NCBI RefSeq assembly: GCF_003732225.1 | Contig: NZ_MOBJ01000016.1 | Span: 62,001-126,000, forward strand | Length of the DNA stretch: 64,000 bases | Reading direction: 5' to 3' | DNA from: Pseudomonas brassicacearum | Lineage (GTDB): Bacteria; Pseudomonadota; Gammaproteobacteria; Pseudomonadales; Pseudomonadaceae | Part shown: piece after piece, positions 8,344-17,158 of the stretch | Layout: every line of letters begins with the position of its first letter | Numbering within the stretch: position 1 is the stretch's first letter | The notes under the pieces: model-generated | Told to the model about the DNA's origin: nothing | Seen by the model: the letters and a program-made list of their open reading frames with translations, nothing else | Databases searched by the model: none | Made by a program: the position numbers and the translations under genes

Positions 8344-9558
8344 TTACTTTTTGCGCAAGCGCAGCAATTCCGGCAGGCCGATCTTGAGCAGGCGCGCTGT
8401 TCGGCTTTTCGCCAGCTCTTCAACGCCTTCATGCTCGGTCAGTCGTGCAAGTTGCGCCGCCATGTTCATCACCAGCGCTTCCCGGGAGTAAACCCCGCCA
8501 CCGAGCTGATAGACCGCTGCAATCAACTCCCGCAGCTCCAGCGGAAGCCGCCAGCGGGTGCGCAACGCAGAACCGTAGGCCGCGCCAAACTCAGCCAGCG
8601 CGTCGCCAACCTCCTCCAGCTCATCCAGTTCGCCCCCCGCCTGCATCCACTCCTGCAAGCAACGCAGCAGCGCCAGATCGCCGAGGCGATGAAGCATGCC
8701 GGCGCAATAACAACGCTCCTGATCGAGATCGAGCAAGCGCGCCAGGGTCCGTCCGTACTCGGCAGTGTGCAGTGACAGCTGCCAGTAGCGCTCGGCGTAA
8801 TCGGACAGGCACGGATCGCTCAGCTTCGCACTACGCTTGAGGGCCAGGCCAAGGATCAGGTTCATGCTTTGCCCGGTGCCCAGACGATGCAAAGCCTGGG
8901 ACACGGTCTGCACGGTGTCGCCAAGGTGTTGCGCGGCGCTGTTGGCGGCGGCAATCAACACAGCGGTGATCTGCGGGTCGGTGCGCACTTCCTCTTCCAG
9001 CAGCTTCAGATCGAGGCCATTGGGATTCAGGCTGCGCTTGACTGCCAGTTGCACGTCGGTAAGCAGCGGCGCACCGTCCGCCAGCTCACGCCGACGCTCA
9101 AGGAAAGTCGACAAGGTCATGCCAGGCGCCAGCGCCGGGACATCACAGGAAACTGTCTGACCCGCGCTCAGCAACAAGTCCTGCAGACGTTGCGTCAGGC
9201 CTTCCATGTTCAGGGGTTTGGTCAGATAGGCCGTCGGCGCCAGCGGCAACGCCTCGCGCACGCTGGCGCTGTCGTTGCGGCTGCTCATCAAAATGAACGG
9301 CAACACCGGGTTACGCCACCGCTGACGCACGCTACGCAGCAAGCCCAGGCCATCGACACCGGGAAGCTCCCAATCGGCGATCACCAGGTCGTAGGGATGT
9401 TCGCTCAGCAACTCCAGCGCTTGCCGGCCATCGGCGCACAGGTCGAGCCGTGCGTCACAGCGCACGTGCAACAACACCTGCTCGAGCAGGTCTCGAGACC
9501 AAGGGTCAGCCTCGGCGATCAGTACTCGCGGCACAGCAGGTAAATCAACAGCGGTCAT
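8344..9558 (-). CDS. Response regulator with receiver and HDOD domains
   Basis: This 404-residue protein joins an N-terminal receiver domain (about 10-130) to an HDOD domain (about 170-370). The receiver has its phosphorylatable Asp in VIADWELPG and the conserved Lys in YLTKPLN. HDOD is a catalytically dead relative of HD phosphohydrolases found in signalling proteins; its output here is unknown. The start at 9558 (MTAVDLPAVPRVLIAEADPW) has GGAG eight bases upstream; a longer reading to 9645 runs into the gabT terminator. No partner kinase is adjacent. Confidence 0.88.
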   Translation of the reverse strand: MTAVDLPAVPRVLIAEADPWSRDLLEQVLLHVRCDARLDLCADGRQALELLSEHPYDLVIADWELPGVDGLGLLRSVRQRWRNPVLPFILMSSRNDSASVREALPLAPTAYLTKPLNMEGLTQRLQDLLLSAGQTVSCDVPALAPGMTLSTFLERRRELADGAPLLTDVQLAVKRSLNPNGLDLKLLEEEVRTDPQITAVLIAAANSAAQHLGDTVQTVSQALHRLGTGQSMNLILGLALKRSAKLSDPCLSDYAERYWQLSLHTAEYGRTLARLLDLDQERCYCAGMLHRLGDLALLRCLQEWMQAGGELDELEEVGDALAEFGAAYGSALRTRWRLPLELRELIAAVYQLGGGVYSREALVMNMAAQLARLTEHEGVEELAKSRTARLLKIGLPELLRLRKK

Positions 9559-9643
9559 CAGTTCACTCCGAGGCAATGCCTGCACCTTAGACAATGCTGG
9601 CAATTCGATACAGCGTAAAAGTCGCCGATGTGTTTCAAGAGAC

Positions 9644-9671
9644 AAAAAAAACCCGCCGAAGCGGGTTTTTT
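9644..9671 (-). terminator. Rho-independent terminator of gabT
   Basis: AACCCGC-CGAA-GCGGGTT forms a 7-bp stem with a tetraloop and is flanked by A-runs and T-runs, so it can act on both strands. It lies 24 bases after the gabT stop and ahead of the HDOD gene. Confidence 0.9.
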
Positions 9672-9694
9672 GTCGATCAGGTCACACTGGGCAA

Positions 9695-10972
9695 TCAGAG
9701 CTCGGAGAAGCACTCTTCGATGATCGCCAGACCTTTGTCCAGTTGCTCGTCCGGCGAAGTCAGCGGCACCAGTACGCGCAACACGTTGCCGTAAGTACCG
9801 CACGACAGCAGGATCAGACCCTTGTCGCGCGCCTTGGCCACAACTTGGGCGACGGCGGCGGCGTTAGGCTTGTGGCTGTCGCCGTTTTCGAACAGCTCAA
9901 CCGCGATCATCGCGCCCAGGGCACGCACTTCACCGATCACCGGGTACTTGGCCTGGATGGCCTTGAGGCCAGTCACCAAACGCTCGCCAACCGCTTTGCA
10001 GCGATCCAGCAGGTGCTCTTCTTCGAACACTTCCATCACCGCCAGCGCAGCGGCGCAAGCGATCGGGCTACCGGCGTAAGTGCCGCCCAGGCCGCCTGGA
10101 GCGATGGCGTCCATGTATTCAGCCTTGCCGCACACACCGGCCAGCGGGAAGCCGCCAGCGATGGATTTGGCGAAGGTGGTCAGGTCGGCAGCAACGCCCA
10201 TCTGTTCCATGGCGAAGAAGGTGCCGGTACGACCAGCGCCAGTTTGTACTTCGTCAGCGATCAACAGAATGCCGTGCTGGTCGCACAGCGCGCGCAGACG
10301 CTTCATGAACTCTTTAGGCGCGACGTAGAAACCACCTTCGCCCTGAACCGGCTCGATGATGATGGCAGCGATGTCACGCGGCTCGGCGTCGTTCTTGAAG
10401 ATGCGCTCGATGCTGGCGATCGAATCGTCGATGCTCACGCCATGCAGTTCGTTCGGGTACAGCGCGCGGAAGATGCCGCCTGGCATCAGGCCCATGCCGG
10501 CCGAGTAAGGCACGACTTTACCGGTCAGGCCCAGGGTCATCATGGTACGGCCGTGATAAGCACCGGTGAAGGCGATCACGCCGGCACGGCCAGTAGCGGC
10601 ACGAGCGATCTTGATGGAGTTTTCCACGGCTTCAGAGCCGGTGGTCACCAGCAGGGTTTTCTTGGCGAAATCACCTGGAACCTTGGCGTTCACTTTCTCG
10701 CACAGTTCTACGTACGGTTCGTAAGCCAGTACCTGGAAGCAGGTGTGAGTCAGCTTGTTCAGCTGCGCGGTCACGGCGGCGATGATTTTCGGGTGCAGGT
10801 GACCGGTGTTCAGCACGGCGATACCGCCGGCGAAGTCGATGAACTCGCGACCTTCTACGTCGGTCACGGTGGCGTTCTTCGCCGAGTCGGCGAAGATCGG
10901 GTGAATCTGGCCAACACCGCGTGGTACAGCGGCTTCGCGGCGTTTCATCAGGGATGCGTTGGTCTTGCTCAT
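9695..10972 (-). CDS. gabT: 4-aminobutyrate--2-oxoglutarate transaminase GabT
   Basis: This 425-residue PLP-dependent class-III aminotransferase converts 4-aminobutyrate and 2-oxoglutarate to succinate semialdehyde and glutamate. Signature parts are GSEAVENSIKIAR (phosphate site), FTGAYHGRTMMTLGLTGK, the Asp of LLIADEVQTGAGRTGTFFAM and the PLP lysine in TFAKSIAGGFPLAG. The start at 10972 (MSKTNASLMKRREAAVPRGV) has GAGGAC at good spacing. It follows gabD by about 176 bases on the same strand, so gabD-gabT is probably one catabolic unit. 5-aminovalerate is another substrate reported for the family. Confidence 0.96.
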   Translation of the reverse strand: MSKTNASLMKRREAAVPRGVGQIHPIFADSAKNATVTDVEGREFIDFAGGIAVLNTGHLHPKIIAAVTAQLNKLTHTCFQVLAYEPYVELCEKVNAKVPGDFAKKTLLVTTGSEAVENSIKIARAATGRAGVIAFTGAYHGRTMMTLGLTGKVVPYSAGMGLMPGGIFRALYPNELHGVSIDDSIASIERIFKNDAEPRDIAAIIIEPVQGEGGFYVAPKEFMKRLRALCDQHGILLIADEVQTGAGRTGTFFAMEQMGVAADLTTFAKSIAGGFPLAGVCGKAEYMDAIAPGGLGGTYAGSPIACAAALAVMEVFEEEHLLDRCKAVGERLVTGLKAIQAKYPVIGEVRALGAMIAVELFENGDSHKPNAAAVAQVVAKARDKGLILLSCGTYGNVLRVLVPLTSPDEQLDKGLAIIEECFSEL

Positions 10973-11148
10973 AAAGTCCTCATTCACCGCTCATCGGGCG
11001 GCGTGGTCCAAGGAATACGTGGCGGGGAGGCAACTACGGCAGCATGCGATGATCGACTGCCACAGCTTTCCCGGCCACCAAGAAATAACGTTTGAAGCCC
11101 GCAAAGGGACAGCGCTCTCGTGCCCTTTGCGTTTAATTCCTTACCTGA

Positions 11149-12591
11149 TCAGATGCCCAGGCAGAGGTATTTGATTTCCAGGTAATCTTCGATGCCGTAC
11201 TTGGAGCCTTCACGGCCCAGGCCCGAGGCCTTGATGCCGCCGAACGGCGCGACTTCGTTGGAGATCAACCCGGTGTTGACGCCGACCATACCGTATTCCA
11301 GGGCTTCAGCCACACGGAACACACGACCCAGGTCACGCGCATAGAAGTACGAGGCCAGACCGAACTCGGTGTCGTTGGACATCGCGATCACTTCGGCTTC
11401 GTCTTTGAAGCGGAACAGTGGCGCCAATGGACCGAAGGTTTCTTCCTTGGCCACAGCAGCGCTTTTCGGCACGTTGGTCAGGATGGTCGGTTCGAAGAAG
11501 TTGCCTTCCATCACCTTGCCACCCGCCAGCAGGGTTGCGCCTTTGCTCAGGGCATCGGCAATGTGTTCCTGAACCTTGGCCACGGCCTTGCCGTCGATCA
11601 ACGGGCCGGTGGTAGTGCCTTCTTCCAGACCGTTGCCGATCTTGAGTTTGGCCACGGCCACTTTGAGTTTTTCAGCGAACGCGTCGTACACCGAATCCTG
11701 AATGTACAGACGGTTGGCGCAGACGCAGGTCTGGCCGTTGTTGCGGTACTTGGAAATGATCGCGCCTTCGACGGCCTTATCCAGGTCCGCGTCGTCGAAC
11801 ACGATGAACGGCGCATTACCGCCCAGTTCCAGGGAGACTTTCTTGATGTCCTTGGCGCATTCGGCCATCAGCTGACGACCGATTTCGGTCGAGCCGGTGA
11901 AGGACAGCTTGCGCACGATCGGGTTGCTGGTCAGCTCGCTGCCGATGTCGCCGGCGCTGCCGGTCACCACGCTCAGCACGCCTTTCGGGATACCGGCACG
12001 CTGGGCCAGTTCAGCCAGGGCGAAGGCAGAGTAAGGCGTTTGCGAAGCAGGTTTGAGCACCATGGTGCAGCCGGCGGCCAGGGCCGGGCCGGCTTTACGG
12101 GTGATCATCGCAGCCGGGAAGTTCCACGGAGTGATCGCAGCGGTCACGCCGATTGGCTGCTTGATCACGATCAGGCGCTTGTCTGGCTGGTGGCCCGGAA
12201 TCACGTCACCGTAGATGCGCTTGGCTTCTTCGGCGAACCATTCGATGAAGGACGCGGCGTAGACGATTTCGCCCTTGGCTTCAGCCAATGGCTTGCCCTG
12301 TTCCAGGGTCATCAGGCGAGCCAGGTCGTCCTGATTCTCAATGATCAGCTCGAACCAGCGACGCAGCTTGTTCGCGCGGTCCTTGGCGGTCAGTGCACGC
12401 CAGGCCGGCAGCGCTTTGTCAGCGGCTTCGATTGCACGGCGGGTTTCGGCAGCGCCCATTTTCGGCACGGTGCCCAGAATTTCGCCCGTTGCCGGGTTGG
12501 TGACGTTGATCGTCTGACCACTGTCCGCATCGACCCAAGCGCCATCAATGAAGGCTTGCTGGCGGAACAACAGGGTGTCTTTAAGCTGCAT
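11149..12591 (-). CDS. gabD: Succinate-semialdehyde dehydrogenase (NADP+) GabD
   Basis: This 480-residue aldehyde dehydrogenase oxidises succinate semialdehyde to succinate, completing 4-aminobutyrate breakdown with GabT. The catalytic Cys lies in NNGQTCVCANR and the general-base Glu in VSLELGGNAPF; the cofactor loop FTGSTEIGRQLM is present. The start at 12591 (MQLKDTLLFRQQAFIDGAW) has AGGAAA about seven bases upstream. A 29-residue upstream extension is possible in frame but lacks family resemblance. Length is typical of GabD. Confidence 0.96.
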   Translation of the reverse strand: MQLKDTLLFRQQAFIDGAWVDADSGQTINVTNPATGEILGTVPKMGAAETRRAIEAADKALPAWRALTAKDRANKLRRWFELIIENQDDLARLMTLEQGKPLAEAKGEIVYAASFIEWFAEEAKRIYGDVIPGHQPDKRLIVIKQPIGVTAAITPWNFPAAMITRKAGPALAAGCTMVLKPASQTPYSAFALAELAQRAGIPKGVLSVVTGSAGDIGSELTSNPIVRKLSFTGSTEIGRQLMAECAKDIKKVSLELGGNAPFIVFDDADLDKAVEGAIISKYRNNGQTCVCANRLYIQDSVYDAFAEKLKVAVAKLKIGNGLEEGTTTGPLIDGKAVAKVQEHIADALSKGATLLAGGKVMEGNFFEPTILTNVPKSAAVAKEETFGPLAPLFRFKDEAEVIAMSNDTEFGLASYFYARDLGRVFRVAEALEYGMVGVNTGLISNEVAPFGGIKASGLGREGSKYGIEDYLEIKYLCLGI

Positions 12592-12940
12592 GTCGGCTTT
12601 CCTTAACAGCACCGCGCACGCGCGGAGCAAATTATGATTGTAGAAAGGCGCCTTGAAGGCTGCCGTCAGGGAAATCATTCACCGGGCTGAAGCACATAAA
12701 TAGCGCACTATTGAAGCTCGTGCGGTTCAGCACCCAGACAAGAGCGTTTGAAATCTCAAACGAATCCTAGGATCAAAGGGGGTAAAGGACAATAGGCTGT
12801 TCGAAAAAAAGAACGAAAACGCCGCATTTGCACTATTTTTCTGATCAACGTAGCAAACACCCACTCGGCGGGCGCGAAACATCAGGCTATTCAGCAGCAT
12901 GGACGCCCGCAGCGCATATGAGTATCATGGCGCCCGCGCT
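12592..12940. other. Gene-free stretch between gabD and tRNA-Arg
   Basis: About 350 bases hold the presumed gabDT promoter region (minus strand) and the tRNA promoter (plus strand). The central part is A-rich and has no open frame I can support. I see no clear operator. Confidence 0.5.
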
Positions 12941-13017
12941 GCACCAGTAGCTCAGCTGGATAGAGTACTGCCCTCCGAAGGCAGGGGTCGTGGGTTCGAA
13001 TCCCGCCTGGTGCACCA
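12941..13017 (+). tRNA. tRNA-Arg (anticodon CCG)
   Basis: This is a 77-base cloverleaf. The acceptor GCACCAG pairs with CTGGTGC, followed by A and an encoded CCA. The anticodon stem CTGCC/GGCAG encloses the loop CTCCGAA, giving anticodon CCG, and the T-loop TTCGAAT is canonical. An integrase fragment starts about 115 bases downstream, suggesting that the 3' end of this tRNA has served as an attachment site. Confidence 0.97.
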
Positions 13018-13023
13018 TCTTCT

Positions 13024-13044
13024 TTCCCTTGTATGACAAGGGAA
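13024..13044 (+). terminator. Hairpin directly after tRNA-Arg
   Basis: TTCCCTTGT-ATG-ACAAGGGAA is a perfect 9-bp stem seven bases after the tRNA. There is no T-run, so termination is uncertain; it could also be part of an integration-site structure. Confidence 0.4.
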
Positions 13045-13131
13045 TAGCGCTCCTGACAGAAACCTGTCCTAGTCCTGAAAGTCGTTTTTGCCACAAATTT
13101 GCCACACTTGAACGTGGCAGGAATGGTCGAA

Positions 13132-13350
13132 ATGGCAACAATCAGGAATCGCGGCGAGTATCAGTGGGAAGCGCAAATCCGCCGTAAGGGCTATCCAGCC
13201 CAACGAAAAACCTTCGAAACCAAAGCCGATGCCCAAGCCTGGGCACGCATGATCGAAAGCGAAATCGACCGGGGCATCTTTGTCTCTCGCGTCGAGGCTG
13301 AACGCACTGCCTTTCATCAACTCATTGATCGTTACATCTGCGAGATCGCT
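13132..13350 (+). pseudogene. Truncated phage/island tyrosine integrase (N-terminal ~73 residues)
   Basis: The frame begins MATIRNRGEYQWEAQIRRKG and continues with the N-terminal DNA-binding arm typical of phage integrases (FETKADAQAWARMIESEID, then a start of the SAM-like core domain ending near RYICEIA). After about 13350 the resemblance ends, although the frame stays open to 13524. The catalytic domain with the Arg/His/Tyr residues is absent, so no recombinase activity is expected. Its location just after tRNA-Arg is the normal place for such an integrase. I take it as the scar of an integrated element that later suffered a deletion. Confidence 0.8.
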
Positions 13351-13557
13351 CGTCACGGTTACCGGTTGAGTCTGCAGCCAATCGCAGACGCTCAAAGGTG
13401 TCCAGGAAAGCCGGGGCGATTCAGTATTCAGATAGTGCGAGACCCAGATCAATTGCGGGTTTTCTTCCATCAGGCCGCGACCTGCCAGCAAAGTGGTGGT
13501 TTGCATCTTAGGCGCTGTTTATAGAGAATCCCCCTTTTGCTCGAAAGGATGCTCGCA

Positions 13558-14058
13558 ATGAAGGCCGAAGGGACTTTCCAATACATGACCCCGCACGGGA
13601 TCGTCTTCAACGTCTCACAGATCACCCTCACCGACAGCGAGCGCGGCCGCCTGCGCGAGCTTCATTTTGGCGAAGCGAAAAGCGCCCACTATCAGGTCAA
13701 CAGCAAGGTCGTAGAGGTGTACGACAAGATGCAGGCCAAGAACCTGCCGTGCGTGATGATGATCGGCATCTCCAAGCCGCTGACCCGGCAACAGGCCGAC
13801 GCCCTGGATACCCAACGCACCAAACTCGCCAACCTGGCCGCCTCCGCCTTCGGCGGCACTGCCGGTACTGTGGGCGGTTTAGCCGGGCCTGTAGGCAGTT
13901 TCGCCGCAGGTACTGTTGTAACGGCGGGTGTGCGCTCGTACGTCAATGACACTCTGCCCACCTACCATGCTGGCGACGTAATCGTCAGTATCCAGGCGCA
14001 GGTCAATGGTGGGATTGGCCCACAGCGCTCTTCCGAATCCCTGATCATCAAGACCTGA
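13558..14058 (+). CDS. Hypothetical protein with glycine/alanine-rich hydrophobic segment
   Basis: I do not recognise this 166-residue protein. It starts MKAEGTFQYMTPHGIVFNV, with AAAGGA eight bases upstream. The N-terminal half is mixed alpha/beta in character. Residues about 95-130 are rich in Gly and Ala (SAFGGTAGTVGGLAGPVGSF) and could insert in or associate with a membrane; the C-terminus is polar. It is followed after 12 bases by a small membrane protein on the same strand, so the two probably form a pair. The setting is an island remnant, so a phage or bacteriocin-related role is possible but unproven. Confidence 0.6.
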   Translation: MKAEGTFQYMTPHGIVFNVSQITLTDSERGRLRELHFGEAKSAHYQVNSKVVEVYDKMQAKNLPCVMMIGISKPLTRQQADALDTQRTKLANLAASAFGGTAGTVGGLAGPVGSFAAGTVVTAGVRSYVNDTLPTYHAGDVIVSIQAQVNGGIGPQRSSESLIIKT

Positions 14059-14070
14059 GTGGGGCTGCAC

Positions 14071-14313
14071 ATGTCCGAAATTACCCAGACGGTCATCGTC
14101 GTGGCGCTGGCCTTTCTACTTGATCGGTTTCTTAAGCCGTACCCGCTGCGCAAGTGGCTAGGGGTGACGCTGGTGTTGGCTGGCGCAATCGGCTGCGTTG
14201 CAGTGAGCCAGGCCCAGTTGCTGGGCTTTGACCTGGGATTGATGTCGGTCCTTGCCGTGCCGGTGGGCGCGGGGCTGTTCGTGACCAGGCGCCGGTTTGT
14301 GGAGGTTGGCTGA
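14071..14313 (+). CDS. Small hypothetical membrane protein
   Basis: This 80-residue protein begins MSEITQTVIVVALAFLLDRF. Hydrophobic stretches at about 6-18, 30-46 and 52-70 suggest two or three membrane helices; the C-terminus is basic (TRRRFVEVG). GTGGGG lies just before the ATG at 14071. It closely follows the 166-residue gene. I assign no function. Confidence 0.55.
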   Translation: MSEITQTVIVVALAFLLDRFLKPYPLRKWLGVTLVLAGAIGCVAVSQAQLLGFDLGLMSVLAVPVGAGLFVTRRRFVEVG

Positions 14314-14535
14314 AGTGCATCATCCCTAGCTCGGCATCATCCACCAGCGCCTTGGCCAAAGCGATGTAAAAAGGGGGGGCCTTCGATTGAAGCAGGTTGA
14401 CCGCCGTAGGCCGATTGCTGCCGTTTTGGTGATGGTCAATGCATTACAGCCGCAAGCCCGCCAAGAGCTTGGCGCTGCTCATTGACTGCTGTGAACCGAG
14501 CTTCCACCCGCACCAGTCGTTTCACTTCCTCTACG

Positions 14536-15552
14536 TTACCTACCCGCCTCGACATCGCGAATGCGATCGTCAAATGACTCACGCCGCCATCGTTTACGCG
14601 CATGCAGATAGGCAGCCAGGTCCCCGTAACCCAGTTGACTGGCAATTTGTGCGCGGTTCTCACCCAGAAATTCAAGATGCTGTTCCAGCTCGGCCCTCAC
14701 CAGGTCCAGCAGCAGGCGGAACGTCATGCCTTGCTCTTCCATGCGCCGGCGCAGGGTACGCGGGCTCTGGTGTAGAGCCTCTGCCTGATTTTCCAGGCTG
14801 GGTACCACGCCGCGCGCCAGGCTTTGTCGCATACCGGCCGCGATTTTTCCGGTCCAGCCATTGAGTTGGAGATGCCGAGCGATCCGTCGGTCCATTTCAC
14901 TGCGCAACAACCCCGCCATCCCGTCGTGTCGCGTCAGCAGGGGTAGCCGCAAGACGGCCTGGTCGTAATACAGGCAGTTATGCGCGCACTCGAACGCGAT
15001 GTTATCCCCGAACCATCGGGTGTATTCGGCGTGGTAGATCGGCCGCGGATGAGCGAAGTGAGCCAGCACCGGCCGGACCGGTTCGCCCGTGGCTTTGCGC
15101 AGTTGGGTCACGGCCATCACGCAGTAATGTTCCACCACGTAGCGGGCCAGTTTGGCGGGTGCGTCGATACGCAGCTCTACACCCAGACCATGGGCATCGC
15201 TGATCAGCTTGACGCTGTCCATGTCCGACGCCAGCCCTGCATAGTCACCCCAGCACTGGATAGCGCCGCTGACGTCCGGGCAATACATACAGATGTACGT
15301 CAGCTCGTGGCAGTCCTGCGGGGAAAACTCGGCGAACAGGTGCAGGCCAATGGCGGGATCTTGTTGTGCTGCCGCCGTCCACAATTGCTCGAGTTCAAGC
15401 AGGCTGTAATCGCGCCGGTTACTGCGTGTCTGCTTATGCAGTACACGTTCCAGAACTTGCCCGAGCTGACCCCGATGAAAGCGATGGGCTGGCTGATTGG
15501 CCTCTTCTCGAGTGATTTTGTCCATTTCGCACATGTTGTCCGGAAGGCTCAT
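14536..15552 (-). CDS. AraC-family transcriptional regulator
   Basis: This 338-residue regulator has an N-terminal sensing domain like the AraC-type arabinose-binding-like domain of OruR/GbuR relatives (about 20-220). A C-terminal double helix-turn-helix follows: the first is SLENQAEALHQSPRTLRRRM, the second IASQLGYGDLAAYLHARKRW. The second helix keeps the GY but deviates from the usual F-RAFKRW-G pattern. It is divergent from the fatty-acid-hydroxylase-family gene with only about 50 bases between, so it most likely controls that gene; the ligand is unknown. No strong ribosome site precedes 15552, and ATGs at 15534 and 15525 are alternatives. Confidence 0.85.
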   Translation of the reverse strand: MSLPDNMCEMDKITREEANQPAHRFHRGQLGQVLERVLHKQTRSNRRDYSLLELEQLWTAAAQQDPAIGLHLFAEFSPQDCHELTYICMYCPDVSGAIQCWGDYAGLASDMDSVKLISDAHGLGVELRIDAPAKLARYVVEHYCVMAVTQLRKATGEPVRPVLAHFAHPRPIYHAEYTRWFGDNIAFECAHNCLYYDQAVLRLPLLTRHDGMAGLLRSEMDRRIARHLQLNGWTGKIAAGMRQSLARGVVPSLENQAEALHQSPRTLRRRMEEQGMTFRLLLDLVRAELEQHLEFLGENRAQIASQLGYGDLAAYLHARKRWRRESFDDRIRDVEAGR

Positions 15553-15603
15553 GGTTTCTTATTGCTCAGGCAATGCCCAAGTCGGGCCTGACTCGAGATT
15601 GCC

Positions 15604-16479
15604 ATGAATACAATAATGCTCGCCAACAATCCAATTCTGGTCGTCGCCGGGATTTTTCTGGGTTTCATCCTGCTGGAAATTGCGTGCGCCTGCTTCCGCC
15701 AACCCAAAGGTCAGCGCCGCGATACGCTGATCGAGGTCATCGGTTCGTCGCTCCTGCTGGGAGTCACCTTTCCATTGGTGATGTTCCTCAGCAACCTGTT
15801 GCTCGGCGGTCTGGCCCCTCAACTCAAGAACAGCCTGGCCAACATTCACTGGGTGGCGGGCCTTGGGTTGTTTCTGGTGTTCGATGACTTGACCCAGTAC
15901 TGGTGGCATCGCCTGACCCATCGGCTGCCGTTTCTCTATGCCCTGCATCGCGCTCACCATTCGGCGCCCTACATGAGCATTCGCATCGTTTACCGAAACA
16001 ACAGCTTTTACTACCTGCTGATGCCAGGCATCTGGCTGTCCGGAGCACTCATCTACCTGGGCCTGGCACCGGTTTACTACGGTTACCTGATCGTCAAAAT
16101 GACGGTGATCTTCGCCGCACACAGCAGCGTCGCCTGGGATGAAAAACTCTACCGCATTCCGGCCTTGCGTCCACTGATGTGGGTCCTCGAACGAACCATT
16201 TCGACCCCCGCCACCCATGCGGCCCATCATGGTTTGAACGCCAATGATGGCGTGACCCACTACAAGGGAAACTTCGGCAACCTGCTGTTCTTCTGGGACG
16301 TGCTGTTCGGTACGGCAAAGATCACTCGGCGTCGTCCCTCAACCTATGGCATAGAGGATCTGCATCCGGTGACGTGGCAGCAAGAGCTGTTCTGGCCGCT
16401 GGTTCGTTCGCCAAAACGTGTGCAGCAAGGCGATATCAAGCAAGAGAAAAAAGCACACTCGATATCGTCCGGGTCTTGA
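15604..16479 (+). CDS. Fatty-acid hydroxylase / sterol desaturase family membrane protein
   Basis: This 291-residue integral-membrane non-haem di-iron protein has the family's histidine clusters: WWHRLTH followed by HRAHHS (about 100-120) and HAAHHG (about 200-205). Hydrophobic segments lie at about 8-25, 45-65, 75-95 and 140-165. Members hydroxylate or desaturate fatty acids, sterols or alkylglycerols; the substrate here cannot be told. The divergent AraC-type gene suggests substrate-induced expression. It lies in the accessory segment downstream of tRNA-Arg. Confidence 0.85.
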   Translation: MNTIMLANNPILVVAGIFLGFILLEIACACFRQPKGQRRDTLIEVIGSSLLLGVTFPLVMFLSNLLLGGLAPQLKNSLANIHWVAGLGLFLVFDDLTQYWWHRLTHRLPFLYALHRAHHSAPYMSIRIVYRNNSFYYLLMPGIWLSGALIYLGLAPVYYGYLIVKMTVIFAAHSSVAWDEKLYRIPALRPLMWVLERTISTPATHAAHHGLNANDGVTHYKGNFGNLLFFWDVLFGTAKITRRRPSTYGIEDLHPVTWQQELFWPLVRSPKRVQQGDIKQEKKAHSISSGS

Positions 16480-16849
16480 GTTCCGAATTTGTTTTAGATG
16501 CCAGGAAAGAGGCTCACCTATCGGGCTCTTGAGAACAATAGTCGGCTATCAGCGAACATGTCAGCCACCTCTTCGCCGAGGGCGAACTCGCGAAAAATTC
16601 AGTTGTTCGGCTTTACCGAACAACTGCCGCCGATAACAAACCTTGCAACGTCAAATACTTTAGCCCGCCGCTGATTCTCGCGGTCGGCTACCGAATCCGC
16701 TCAAAACGCGGCATCCAGTTTCGTCAGTGAAATGCCCTCCGTAGGCTCGAATCCCGCGAGCGGCACCCTACGCAAAACGAGAAAGCTTCAGTCCGCAAGG
16801 ACTGGGGCTTTTTTGTGGGTGATGGGAAAATGTTGCAAAGCGCAGGAAG
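16480..16849. other. Gene-free stretch with a possible degraded tRNA 3' end (attR-like)
   Basis: No supportable gene is seen. At 16733-16769 the sequence TGCCCTCCG...CTCGAATCCCGC...GGCACC echoes, with many differences, the anticodon-to-acceptor part of the tRNA-Arg at 12941. A terminator follows at 16784. Together they look like the far end of an element integrated at the tRNA, but the match is imperfect. Confidence 0.4.
16784..16814 (+). terminator. Rho-independent terminator, possibly the original tRNA terminator
   Basis: AGCTTCAGTCC-GCAA-GGACTGGGGCT forms an 11-bp stem (two G-T pairs) with a GNRA loop and a T6 tract. It follows the tRNA-like fragment rather than a protein gene. Confidence 0.85.
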
Positions 16850-17158
16850 TTATTGATCTTGGCTTCCAGACTCAAATAGACGCCCTAGATCGCGTGCGCC
16901 ATGCAGCACTCGCTCTATGAGGATGTCTTTCTTGGTCAAACCATAAAAGATCAGATACCGACGGTGACTGAGCATACGCAAGCCTTTAGCGCAGTCTTCA
17001 CGAACAACGCCAAGATCAGGCTGCTCGACCAATAACAAGCAGCGCTGACCCAACTCGGCGACAAAAGTCCGGGCCCGCGCGGGATTGTCCCGGGCGATGT
17101 AACGCGCTATGTGCTGCAGGTCCTCTCGCGCTATCGCAGAGAACAACAGCTGCCTCAC
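16850..17158 (-). CDS. ParE/RelE-superfamily toxin
   Basis: This 102-residue protein matches plasmid-stabilisation toxins of the ParE type. It begins MRQLLFSAIAREDLQHIARY and has the mid-section ELGQRCLLLVEQPDLGVVRE and the C-terminal strand region LRMLSHRRYLIFYGL...ILIERVLHGARDL. ParE toxins act on gyrase and RelE toxins on mRNA; which applies cannot be told. The start overlaps the antitoxin stop by four bases (ATGA), as expected for a coupled pair with antitoxin first. Confidence 0.88.
   Translation of the reverse strand: MRQLLFSAIAREDLQHIARYIARDNPARARTFVAELGQRCLLLVEQPDLGVVREDCAKGLRMLSHRRYLIFYGLTKKDILIERVLHGARDLGRLFESGSQDQ

Noticed and set aside
12887..13141. Minus-strand frames giving peptides with a GGIRTHD / HQAGFEPTTPAF-like motif
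   Set aside because: These are the well-known false translation of the antisense strand of a tRNA gene, here tRNA-Arg(CCG).
13372..13506. Minus-strand protein starting MQTTTLLAGRGLMEENPQLI as a full gene
   Set aside because: It runs into the antisense of the integrase stub and I recognise no family; kept only as a possible breakpoint partner.
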